Assembly: GCA_026214975.1 (NCBI GenBank)
Contig: CM047805.1
Location: 5,394,001-5,458,000 of the forward strand
Length of the DNA: 64,000 nt
Direction of reading: 5' to 3'
Source of the DNA: Gentiana macrophylla
Taxonomy: Eukaryota; Streptophyta; Magnoliopsida; Gentianales; Gentianaceae
The translations under genes and the position numbers were made by a program. Under the pieces are notes generated by a model. That model searched no databases. It was not told where the DNA came from and was given only the letters and a program-made list of their open reading frames with translations. Below, piece after piece: positions 54,801 to 64,000 of this stretch. Position 1 is the first letter of the stretch; every line of letters begins with the position of its first letter.

Positions 54801-55145
54801 GGTACATCTGATGATTGTGCTATCAATTGGTCCAAAATGTACCTCTACCAATTGAAGTTTTCTTCAAAGAAAATGACATAAAATAAGTCTATCTTGGTGC
54901 CAGAAAGATTGCTAAAATTGCCTGCGTTTCCAATTACGCAAAATATCTTGGTCAAATAATTGAACTCAGGTTTGAGGAAACCTGTTGACCCTGACAGAGA
55001 AACATTAGAGTCTCCTTTGATTGCAATGTCCTTCCACAACTTCTCTCTTTGCTCTTCGGTTATCTTGAGAGCAGAAGAGTATTCGGACTTCTTAAAAGCA
55101 AACATATCATCCATATACCCTACTGAATCTTGAATATCAGACTTA
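51816..55145 (-). pseudogene. Charged, coiled-coil-rich env-like ORF of a copia element
   Basis: On the minus strand a long, broken reading lies between the RT fragment and the polypurine tract. It starts near MDDMFAFKKSEYSSALKITE, continues GFLKPEFNYLTKIFCVIGNA and LFYVIFFEENFNW, then a Lys/Glu-rich middle (KKLNERKRKLDDMEKSK, KKEAEKASESEQG) and later coiled stretches (52433-52914). Position and style fit the extra ORF after pol in Sire-type copia elements. It has several stops (for example near 54660, 54275 and 53340) and no recognised catalytic domain. The function of such ORFs is not settled. Confidence 0.6.
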
Positions 55146-55956
55146 TAGATGACTGAATCATCTTTCAACTTGTTGTGATAAACACAGCAATCATATGGAC
55201 TCCTATTATAACCCGGCTGAATCATATAACTGTCAGACTTCTTATACCACTGTCTTGGGGCCTGCTTAAGTCCATACAAGGACTTCTTCAACTTGCAAAC
55301 ATATCCTTCCTTGCCAGGAACTTAGAAACCCTCTGGCTGAGTTATATAATTTACTTATCTATATCTCCATATAGAAAGGATGTCTTCATATCAAATTGCT
55401 CAAGTTCAAGATTCTGATGTACGACTATTGCTAACAGCACCCTGATGGAAGTATGTCTGACCACTGGAGAAAATATATCTTCATAGTCTACCCCATCTTT
55501 TTTACTGAACCCTCTGGCAACCAAACGTGCCTTATATCCGATGTCCTCAGCAGATGTCACTCTTTCCTTCTTATTGAAGATCCATTTGCAGCTGACCACC
55601 CTTCTATCATGTGGTTGTTTGACCAGATCCCAAGTCTCATTCTTTGGAAGTGACTCCATTTCTTCTCCCATGGAAACAAGCCATTAGGATGCCTCAGAAC
55701 TTGTCACAGCTTCCCTATAAGTGTTAGGTTCAAAACCATTCACTTCTTTAGCTACCTGTAGTGCATATCCAACCATATCCTCCTCAAACCCATATCTTCT
55801 TGGGGGTTTGATATTGGTCCTCCTAGCTCTGCTGAGAGCTATACCCTGCTGACCAACATCAGTTGTTTGAGTATCTGCTGACCCATGTTTAGTAGACTGG
55901 CTTGGATCCAGCTCTGGATCTACTGAGTGCCGACTGTCCCCTGCTGAGTCTTTCAA
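55146..55956 (-). pseudogene. Copia B reverse transcriptase, 5' part
   Basis: In order the text reads ALSRARRTNIKPPRRYGFEE, WDLVKQPHDRRVVSCKWIF, YKARLVARGFSKKDGVDYED, then FDMKTSFLYGDIDK and SLYGLKQAPRQWYKKSDSYM, CCVYHNKLKDDSVIY. This is the N-terminal half of copia RT. At about 55145, before the expected YVDD, it runs in frame into the env-like ORF, so the RT catalytic site and RNase H are missing. Confidence 0.85.
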
Positions 55957-56790
55957 TTCAACAGACTCTACTTAAAGCTCCACCTATTTGTCAACCTTCT
56001 CAGTTTTAGATCCAATTTTAAGATTCAGATATGGCCGTCATAGATGAGTTAAGCATAGAATTTTAATCAAAGACTACACTCCTGCTGAGTATAACCTTAT
56101 TTTCAGTTGATGACCGAATTTGATACCCTTTTACCCTATCTCCATATCCAACAAACACTCACTTCCTTGCTCTAGGCTCCAGTTTACCTTCACTGACATA
56201 ATAGTAGACTGTGCTTCCAAAAACCCTTAGACCTGAGTAGTGACCAAACCTCTAGTCGTGTTTTGAGCTTTATCACAGTGTGAGGCCCCCTATTGATTAA
56301 GTAGCATGCTGTGTTAACAACCTCTATCCAAAATCTTCTCGCTAGACTAGAATTATAGAGCATGCACATTGCCCTCTCTAGAAGAGTTTGATTCATTCTT
56401 TCTGCAACACCATTCTGCTGTGGAGTATTTCTGAAGTATGGTGCCTAGCAATGCCTTCATTCTTGCAAAATTCATCAAACTCAGACCAACAGAATTCCAG
56501 TCCATTATCAGTTCTAAGTCTCTTGATCTTCTTCCCTGTCTAATTCTCAACCAAAGCCTTCCACTGCTTGAAGTGCTTGAATGCTTCACTCTTGTGCTTC
56601 ATCATAACTACCCAAAACATCCTTAAGTAATCATTTATAAAAGACATAAAATACCTAGGACCACCCAGTGACTCCACCCTTGAAGGTCCCCAGCAATCAG
56701 AATGGACATAATCAAGTGTCCCTTTTGTGATGTGGATTGCTTTTGGGAACTTACTTCTATGTAGCTTCCCAAACACACAGTGTTCACAAA
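55957..56790 (-). pseudogene. Copia B integrase
   Basis: Segments HRSKFPKAIHITKGTLDYVH with SDCWGPSRVESLGGPRYFMS (first catalytic Asp region), then NQTLLERAMCMLYNSSLARR and YLINRGPHTVIKLKT match copia integrase. Reading frames change near 56440 and 56540. It is decayed. Confidence 0.85.
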
Positions 56791-57222
56791 AATCCAGCTC
56801 CTTGACCGTATGTGTCCCCCAAGGAGATCAGACTTAGACAGAATTTGCATTCCTCTTTCACCTATATGACCCAATCTCATATGCCATAACTTGGTCAGCT
56901 GTGACTGGTGAACCTCTGATGATGCAACAACAGCAGAACCTGATACAGTAGACCCTTGTAGTAAGTACAAAGTCCCCTGCCTAATACCCTTAAGAATCAC
57001 AGCTGAACCCTTATAGACATTCACCACTCCACCTTCACCCCTGAACTTGAACCCTTTGCTGTCTAATAGGCTAAGTGATATCAAATTCTGGGTCATTTGT
57101 GGAACATGCCTAACCTCATTCAGTGTGCAGAATTTACCATCATGTGTTCTCAACTGAACAGATCCCGTCCCAACTATTTTGCAGACCTTGCTGTTTGCCA
57201 TTGCAATATGGCCTCCATCCAC
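56791..57222 (-). pseudogene. Copia B GAG-pre-integrase domain
   Basis: The reading MDGGHIAMANSKVCKIVG then VQLRTHDGKFCTLNEVRHVP, QNLISLSLLDSKGF, WHMRLGHIGERGMQ is the typical pre-integrase module and zinc region leading into integrase. Confidence 0.88.
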
Positions 57223-58133
57223 ATGCTAATAGGTTGAAAATCACTCCATGTTTCGACACATATGATAAGATGCCCTAGTGTCCAGAATCCACACATCTTT
57301 GTGCCTAGTTGATTCTGAAACTGCTAAGGCCAGATCTTCTTCAGAGTTGGTGTCTTGTTCTGACAAAACAACAGTACCATGTTGGGTACCCTGCTGCTTC
57401 TTCCTTTTTGGACATTCAGTTTTCCAATGTCCCTGCTCCTTGCAGTAATTACAGATATCCTTAGCTTTAGGTCCCTTGGAAGTTCTCTTGGATTTCTTCT
57501 TTCCAGAATTTCCTGGCCCTCTGCTGATTCCACTGGCCACCAATCCAGCAGATTGACTGTCTGTCCCAAAACCAGATGCATTATGACGTAGCTCTCGAGC
57601 ATAGAGTGATGACCTCACATCCTCCAATGACATTGAGTCCTTCCCAATAATAAAGGACTGTATAAATTTCTCATATGATGTAGGAAATGATACAAGAAGG
57701 ATCAATGATGCATCCTCATCTTCAATCTTCATATCAATATTCTTTGGGTCAAGAAATATTGTGTTCAGCTGATCTAGAAGTTCCCTCAGCTGAGTGCCCT
57801 CATGCATCCTTAGGCTGGACAGACATTGTTTCAATAAAAACTTGTTGGTTAGAGACTTTGTCATGTACAGACTCTCAAGCTTGGACCACAGATTCTCTGT
57901 TGTGTCCTCTTCAGCAACCTCTATGATAATATCGTCTTACAAGCACAACATAATTGCTGAATTAATGTGCTTTCTTCTCCAGACTGGCTCTCTCAGCAGC
58001 ACTTACTTCTGTTGATTTAGTCAAGGGACCACATAATCCCTGTTGCTTCAACAAAGCACGCATCTTGATCTCGCCACGAGACTAAAACCGCTTTTTTACG
58101 TAGAACTTGTCAATCTTGACTTTTAAAGCGGAC
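57223..58133 (-). pseudogene. Copia B gag and protease
   Basis: Gag begins MSALKVKIDKFYVKK at 58133, then stops and a second frame gives LRELLDQLNTIFLDPKNID, DEDASLILLVSFPTSYEK and DVRSSLYARELRHNA. A CCHC knuckle CNYCKEQGHWKTEC (C-x2-C-x4-H-x4-C) lies near 57415-57456. The protease site reads WILDTRASYHMC, where the Gly of the DSGA/DTGA active site has become Arg, so it is inactive. The order is the same as in copia A, and the sequences are close relatives. Confidence 0.88.
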
Positions 58134-58246
58134 ATCTTTCTCACCAGAAAAGCTTGCGTATATCCCAAATCCTAGCATCAATTATGACCTTGGTGCCAAT
58201 CTACCTTGCTTCAAACAGATAAACAGATTTCTTGATGAACCTGGAC

Positions 58247-58258
58247 GCTCTGATACCA
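58247..58258 (-). other. Primer-binding site of copia B
   Basis: The plus strand gctctgatacca is the exact complement of TGGTATCAGAGC, three bases from the LTR end. Confidence 0.9.
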
Positions 58259-58261
58259 GTT

Positions 58262-58756
58262 TGTTATGACGGATCGATCAAGAAGTGATGGTGATTGTGA
58301 GTAAAGATAAGTAGTTAACAAGTAAACAAACACATAAACAGGAGGAACGCAGATTTAACGTGGTTTCCGGCAATGTGCCGACTACTCCACGGACAAACGA
58401 GGATATTTTATTATCACGAGAAAGTTAAAAGTTACAATTAATACATATGGTATTTATAGCTTTGGGAATCCAACCCTAACCGACTAAACAGCCAAAATAG
58501 ATAATGACTGAAATACCCCAGAAGTAACCTTATCCAGAACTGAAAACTATGTAGACATGTTCCCCAAGTAATACCGAGAACCAACTCAGCAAACCAAACC
58601 TCAGCAGATTATCAGTCTATTGACTTTATTCAGCAGAACACCAGACTCAGCAGACACCTTCATGCCCTGCTGACCACCATAGTTTTCACATGGATTCAGC
58701 AGAGTATCATACTCAGCTGACCAAACCTGAGTAGCACAGTTTACGTCACTATTACA
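58262..58756 (-). repeat. Copia B 5' LTR
   Basis: This LTR of about 495 bp runs on the plus strand from TGTTATGAC to ATTACA (in its own sense TGTAATAG … GTCATAACA). The TATA box is at 58451-58459. Its U3 has six copies of a tcagcaga-like word between 58583 and 58722. It does not match the TGTTGG LTR at 50050, so the two ends belong to different families. The outer end is inferred from the TG/CA rule and the terminal repeat. Confidence 0.78.
58451..58459 (-). promoter_or_regulatory. TATA box of copia B LTR
   Basis: Plus-strand tatttatag reads CTATAAATA in the element's sense, at the same place as in copia A. Confidence 0.6.
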
Positions 58757-59076
58757 TTATTCCTTAAAGCCAAACTAATCTACAAATTTTGTAGCATGTA
58801 CACTCTAATCTACAAATTTTATAATTACTTTACTTAATTAATTTATGGTTAAGAAACATCAAACGTAAACCCGAAAACAAAATTCGCCTTATGGCCCAAA
58901 AATCCTTCCAAAAGATATAACTTTTCATGTTTTCCATATTATAAACTATATACGAAATCAAGCAAATTGAATCCCAAAATATACAAAATTGCTATTAGTA
59001 GGAGCTAGGGAAATGGGGTTTGCACTTTCTCACAAACTTGGTGATGCCTGGACTTGGTCTGTGTTTCGTGCCTACA
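58757..59076. other. Intergenic AT-rich DNA
   Basis: A 16-base word (ctaatctacaaatttt) occurs twice near 58777-58820. Nothing else was recognised. Confidence 0.4.
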
Positions 59077-59388
59077 TCTCTATCTATATCTTTACTATAT
59101 TAAAAGTGTGAGTGTGTTTCCCCCAAAAAGTGTTTCATCCCAAAATGTGTTTCTCCCTAATTTTAATAATTAATCAATTAGTTTTAAACAAAAATATAAA
59201 ATCAAAATAAAAACGTACAAAATCAATTAATTACAAGTAGAAAATCAAAATATAAAATATAAAAACATAAATAATCAAATCTTTGATTGATTATTCATTA
59301 ATATATCATCAATAATTACTAAAATAGAAAAACGAAATTACAAATATAATAAAAACAAAAAAATTTAAAAAAATCCTTAAATTAGTTA

Positions 59389-59756
<368 letters not shown>

Positions 59757-59822
<66 letters not shown>
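59757..59822. repeat. (TA)n microsatellite 2
   Basis: A TA repeat of about 66 bases. Confidence 0.98.
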
Positions 59823-59826
<4 letters not shown>

Positions 59827-60040
59827 CATCAGATCCTTGATTGATTATTGATTGAATAATTAGTATTAATTGATTAAAAATAGTAAGATGATAGAAAAAC
59901 GAAATTACAAATATAAAAAAATATTACAAAAAATCCTTGAATCAGTTAAAAATATAAAATAAATCATCAAGATCCTTGATTGATTATTGATTGAATAATT
60001 ATTATTAATTGATTAAAAATAGAAAGATGATAAATATATA
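59823..60040. repeat. Degenerate direct repeats
   Basis: The phrase gatccttgattgattattg is repeated at 59831 and 59969. A related copy lies at about 59278 (ctttgattgattattc). Each is followed by an aaaaatag and aaaacgaaattac-like segment. Confidence 0.7.
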
Positions 60041-60052
60041 AAAACATTTGGC

Positions 60053-60053
<1 letters not shown>

Positions 60054-60092
<39 letters not shown>
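60054..60092. repeat. Poly(T) tract
   Basis: Thirty-nine T in a row after gcg. It may be the reversed tail of a lost minus-strand retroposon, but no body was recognised. Confidence 0.95.
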
Positions 60093-60094
<2 letters not shown>

Positions 60095-61079
60095 AAGAAC
60101 AACATTTGTCGTTAAATACCTTGATTCACTAATTAATAACTTAATGCAATTATCATTTATTAAAAACCAAAAAATAATAATTAATAAAAAAAATCAATTA
60201 AAAATCCAAAATAATTATTACTACAAAAATGAATTAAAAACCAAAAATAATTATCATCGTACGTGAGCAATTAAACCAAACAAATATATACTTAACTCTA
60301 AACAGATACACACTTAACACTTTCAATAGCTATTGAAAATCCAGAAAGATAAGAACAATGTGGTGAAAGAGACATCATCCACCTAAGGTAAAGGTAACAC
60401 AATATCCGTGATGTATATATTTATTTATTTTGTAAATTTTTCAATATAGTTAAGCACAATATGAAATTTGCATCACACACAAGCGGAATGAAAAGTATGT
60501 TATTATTTTTTATTATCATCTTCATTATTATCGCATACACCAGTATACTATGAAGGTTTTTCTGTGAAGGTAAAGAAGACGATGTGCACAGACTAGAAGC
60601 TAAAAGAAAAAAATATTCTCAACTAACCAACGATGAACAATGCAATAAGATTAGAAGTGTCCGTGGGAACTAGGTAAAAAATAAAAGTTGAATTGGTACA
60701 TGCTCTAAATCGCAATGGCATGTGAAGATTTCTATAAAATATGGCTAAACCTTTTTAGTTTTTATATAAAAATATATACATGTAACACAAAATAGAATAT
60801 ATAAAAATCTCATCACCCCATTTAAATCAGAGATCAACACAAGTAATAATTGATGGTGTCATTACACACCAGTCAAAGACTTTATCAACAAAAGAAAGAA
60901 ACAACAAGAATAAAGAAAAACAAAAAAATATACTACTAATGAAACAAACATGTCAAATGCAATAACCTCATCACCTTTATTAACATCAATTGCATAAACA
61001 TTCATGTGAGTCAAGTCTATTATGTTATTTTCCGGTTTCAAAGAAGCTGCAGAGAAAAGAGCTTATTAGAATCCGACCG
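60093..61079. other. AT-rich DNA, nothing recognised
   Basis: No reading or repeat that I can assign. It may be further decayed Helitron sequence. Confidence 0.35.
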
Positions 61080-62100
61080 GAGCATCTCAAAATGCATAAA
61101 TGAAGCTATCGTCATTCAAATGCCTAATGCATTAAGAAGATTGTTTGCAATGATGGAGGTGATTTTAGACAAGTGATTTGGAGGTGATTTTAGACAAGTG
61201 ATTCATGTTCCAAATGAACGATACTACAAACAATAACGGCAAGCTTGGTGAAGTCATATTTGTGGTCAATGATGTAAAAATTATATCTGTCTAAAAATAT
61301 GAGAGCAAGAGTAGATCTGCATTACAGTCAATATTTATTAAGGGTGGGTTGTGGAGAAGAACCAACAAACACTAAAGGAGAGATAGAGTTACCAGAGAAA
61401 TGATCATTGTATATGATGAAAACGATGATAAGGTTTCCGAAAATCATTTAATCAGTTCTATGTTTCCATTTATATAGGATAACGCATTCTCAGTAGAATA
61501 CATTATAAGCAGAGAAATATTGATCACGACTTTTGAATATGTTGATAAGTTGAATGAAAAATCGATATCAACCTTTCCAGGGGATGGATATTGTTTCAAC
61601 ATCTTTGATAAGGCTACTGATTATACTAATGATTATTATCAAGAAGAATTTCTCAACACGTTGACACCAAATGAATTGCCTCTTCACAAATCAGTGTTGA
61701 AAAAGTATTCACCCGTATTGCTGTTAAGGAACTTAGAACTACCAGAAGGATTATGCAATGATACATTTGATATGTAAATGGTTCAAAGAAAAACATGATT
61801 TATGCTAAAATCACAGTTGGGCAACATTATGGAAAGCGGGTTTTAATCCCACGTATTCAATTTTCACCGACAGAAAACAAAGGACACCCGTTTCAATTTA
61901 CAAGAAAGCAATATCCTATACGTCTTTGCTTTGCAATAACGATCAATAAAGCACAAGGATAAACAAAACCATTTGTAGAAGTTTAATTGCCTCGATCGGT
62001 GTTCTCTCATGGACATATGTTCACTTTCAAGGGGAACTTCAATATCAACAACTTAAGGTGTTGATCAAACCCAAAAATCAACTAGACAACATCCACAGAT
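61080..62100 (+). pseudogene. Helitron Rep/helicase, C-terminal helicase remnant
   Basis: Motifs in order on the plus strand are IQMPNALRRLFAMM near 61115, GGDFRQVIHVP near 61180-61215, LRVGCGEEPTN near 61340, ITTFEYVDKLNEKSISTFPG (61520-61580), EEFLNTLTPNELPLH, LLLRNLELPEGLCND, HYGKRVLIPRIQF and RLCFAITINKAQG near 61940. These are the Pif1-like helicase motifs of plant Helitrons, which unwind DNA for rolling-circle transposition. Frameshifts, stops and a 25-bp tandem duplication (61155-61204) show decay. No Rep (HUH) domain is visible. Confidence 0.85.
61155..61204 (+). repeat. 25-bp tandem duplication in the helicase
   Basis: Units 61155-61179 and 61180-61204 both read ggaggtgattttagacaagt and then gatt, with a single difference at the last base. 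Confidence 0.92.
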
Positions 62101-62185
62101 GCACAAAAGCATAGTATTCAAACAAGTTCTACACTCTGGTATGTAAATATTTTATTCCTTTATTATCATTATTCTATTATTTTCA

Positions 62186-62195
62186 TTAAATAATT
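62186..62195. repeat. MITE target-site duplication (left copy)
   Basis: The ten bases ttaaataatt recur exactly at 62564-62573. Confidence 0.85.
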
Positions 62196-62563
62196 GGAAT
62201 TTTGACACTTTTAGTCCCTCATGTTGTAGTAAAAATAACCCTTATATTTTTGAATGATACTTTTGGTCACTTATGTTTGTATTTTGTTTCAATTTTAGGA
62301 CGCCTTATGTTTCTGACAATTTTGGTCCCTTATATTTGTAGTTTGTTTCAATTTTAGGACAATTACCTAATTAGCCATCTAAGTTAACGTCGACTAAATG
62401 TTGGATCAAACGTTTAGTCGACGTTAACTTAGATGGTTAATTAGGTGATTGTCCTAAAATTGAAACAAAATACTAACTTAGGGGACCAAATGTTTCATTC
62501 GGAAACATAAGGTTATTTTTGAAACAAAGCTAAAACACAATGGTCCAAAAGTGTCAAAATACC
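62196..62563. mobile_element. MULE-like MITE with long hairpin
   Basis: This 368-bp element has terminal inverted repeats starting GGAATTTTGACACTTTT (left) and ending as the complement GGTATTTTGACACTTTT (right), and a 10-bp TSD, which fits the Mutator superfamily (9-10 bp). It has no coding capacity. The centre holds a hairpin with two 55-base arms (62344-62398 and 62413-62467) and two mismatches around a 14-base loop. Subrepeats with attttggtcc and caattttagga lie in the left half. Confidence 0.85.
62344..62467. repeat. Central inverted repeat of the MITE
   Basis: The arms contain aagttaacgtcgactaaa and its complement. Fifty-three of 55 positions pair. The loop is tgttggatcaaacg. Confidence 0.92.
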
Positions 62564-62573
62564 TTAAATAATT
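62564..62573. repeat. MITE target-site duplication (right copy)
   Basis: This is the right copy of ttaaataatt. Confidence 0.85.
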
Positions 62574-63600
62574 CACTTACTCTTATGAGTTCTTATAAAG
62601 AAAACGATCCTTCTTAATGAATAATGAAAGCACACAAAGTTTTTACACTTATTGATGACCCAATTTATGCTATGGAAGTGGAGGACACATAAAGAGTGAA
62701 GGAACACAGTATCGACACCTGCATCATTAAGTATTGAGTTCCAAAGTGGAATTTTGTTTTTCTTCAAATTTCTATTGTTTTATTTTTTATATATTCAACT
62801 GCTTACCCTTTTATGTTTATCTTGAAATTCACAATAGTGTCAGACGATGTTTGAAATCGTCAATGATGAATTGGATCATTAGGCGGGTAATTAGGAATCG
62901 TAAGGATAATCCAATTACTTGACTGGTGGATTTTGTGATGAATTATAGCTGAGTCAATGTGATTGAATTCTTATGTACCCAGAGGATTTGGGATCAAGAT
63001 ATTAATAAAGTTCTTAATTTTTTAGGAGTGAATCGTTTTTATATAATCCTCACTCCGAAGAAGATACCTTGGAGCATATGATTGGGGACATGACTGAAAT
63101 CATGGTACGGTTTACGGTTCGTGCCATAATAGAGTGAGAATCATACAGGCATTATTGTGGCAGTCATAGTTTGCTAAATGACCTGACCGGTCTTTTCAGA
63201 AACATGAAGTCATCGATGATGATATGCCCTGAGCTGAGACACTTCAAATCAGACTAAGACATCTTCGTTAAAGTTATCTAGAGTATGAGACCCTAAATTA
63301 GGCTGAACTTATGTGGCCCATATGGTAATATGATCTGATGTCATTAAGTGCCACGTGTATTACTTCGGGTCATACGCACCATCAAAATAACCACAAACCT
63401 GAGAAAGAACGGAGGTCATAGGTTAGGTCTGATTGGGGATGATGTGGCACTTCTTAAGAGGCGGGAACCAAAAGGTCTCTTACATGAATGTGTTTTCCAG
63501 CTGTCTTTTAAAATTCAAATCTCATTATCAATTTTTGAGATCCCGATTCACTTGCACCTTGGCATACGTACTAATCATTAAATCATGTAACCAAGACGTC
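62574..63600. other. Unassigned right-hand region
   Basis: Only short readings (62573-62767 minus, 62734-62922, 63348-63581, 63433-63621) without known domains. No repeat end was recognised. Confidence 0.35.
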
Positions 63601-63611
63601 TCTTTGACTTC

Positions 63612-63625
63612 ACCTTTATAAAATA
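63612..63625 (+). promoter_or_regulatory. Possible TATA box
   Basis: The sequence acctttataaaataaaac is a fair TATA element. A G-box-like ccacgtgta lies about 260 bases upstream (near 63350). No confirmed gene follows, so this is only a candidate. Confidence 0.3.
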
Positions 63626-63724
63626 AAACTCTTTCGATCTGAATCTTTCTTCGGTTTTTCCATTATAATCATTGTCCTTTTGTTTTTCAGAGTATGCGCA
63701 TTATTAACAATGTCATTAATTTTT

Positions 63725-63920
63725 TCTTCTGAAACCGAAATCTTCCCCGAAATCTAAACGGCCTCAATTGAAGATTAAGGTACCTCAATTCAAGAAGTTT
63801 TGGGTCCATTTGAAATTAAGTCCTCAACCTGCTCAAAAGAAAGGTGTAAACTCATACAATGTGGGAGGTCTCCGATTGCCTTTGAATCCAATCTCTCATA
63901 CATGTCCTGAGATTTTTTAA
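63725..63920 (+). other. Open basic reading without ATG
   Basis: One frame is open from about 63725 to a TAA near 63920 and gives a Lys/Pro-rich text (KPKSSPKSKRPQLKIK, then FKKFWVHLKLSPQP). It follows a good 3' splice-site-like stretch (ttttgtttttcag, near 63690) but lies in other sequence. I do not recognise it; it could be an exon, a retroelement leader or chance. Confidence 0.2.
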
Positions 63921-64000
63921 GTATCCATTCTTTTATGATTCAGCTTGTTTATATTATGTTATAACAATAGACGTGTTCATAATGTTATGTTGTTTAGATT

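Noticed and set aside
60048..60266. Reading starting with a Phe run at the poly(T) tract
   Set aside because: It arises from poly(T) and AT-rich DNA and has no protein features.

Overview
This is repeat-dominated nuclear DNA from a flowering plant, probably a dicot. The evidence is the set of element families present: Athila/Tat-type Ty3-gypsy elements primed by tRNA-Asp, Tork- and Sire-like Ty1-copia elements primed by initiator tRNA-Met, an L1-type LINE with a C-terminal RNase H, a tRNA-derived SINE, a Helitron and a MULE-like MITE. There are also scattered, decayed pieces of plastid and probably mitochondrial DNA. The species cannot be named from the sequence. I find no intact host gene; nearly every coding stretch is a broken transposon or organelle fragment.

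Layout. 1-8897: a minus-strand copia element (LTR 7542-8897, primer site, gag) is split by a complete non-coding LTR element, LARD1 (171-7316, TSD agttg). 8898-14948: organelle-derived DNA with rbcL, trnE(UUC), rpoC1 and group-II-intron-like fragments, interrupted by a solo LTR (11727-13309, TSD tagcc) that landed at the first bases of the trnE copy. 14949-about 40438: a plus-strand Athila-like element with 5' LTR, gag, protease, RT, RNase H, integrase and two related third ORFs. Its 3' LTR is missing. It carries a second non-coding LTR element, LARD2 (17743-28881, minus, TSD gttga), which itself carries a 6-kb LINE (20904-26896, minus, 17-bp TSD), and a copia-type solo LTR (29485-31181).

40439-45383: a second organelle-like block with unassigned DNA, an LTR fragment, and petD and ycf2 fragments. 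45384-45605: a SINE with an 8-bp TSD. 45606-49602: a copia integrase fragment and a decayed Tork-like element (copia A, plus). 49603-51797: an unassigned LTR-like fragment, a LARD2-type LTR fragment, and a copia 3' LTR with its polypurine tract. 51816-55145: a long, broken, charged ORF of env-like type. 55146-58756: the 5' half of a Tork-like element (copia B, minus) with its LTR. 58757-62195: AT-rich DNA with TA arrays and Helitron helicase remnants. 62196-62563: a MITE with a strong hairpin. 62574-64000: unassigned.

Order of events. Target-site duplications and the frames that resume on either side give a relative order. The Athila-like element came first. LARD2 and the copia solo LTR then entered its gag, and the LINE entered LARD2. 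Independently, LARD1 entered a copia gag and the tagcc solo LTR entered organelle-derived DNA.

The least expected features are clusters of a short dyad, TGGC-N4-GCCA, spread through the Athila-like element (LTR, a coding stretch, and three places after pol); a different dyad with the same spacing, GGAC-N4-GTCC, in the tagcc solo LTR; and the apparent tandem duplication of the third-ORF module.
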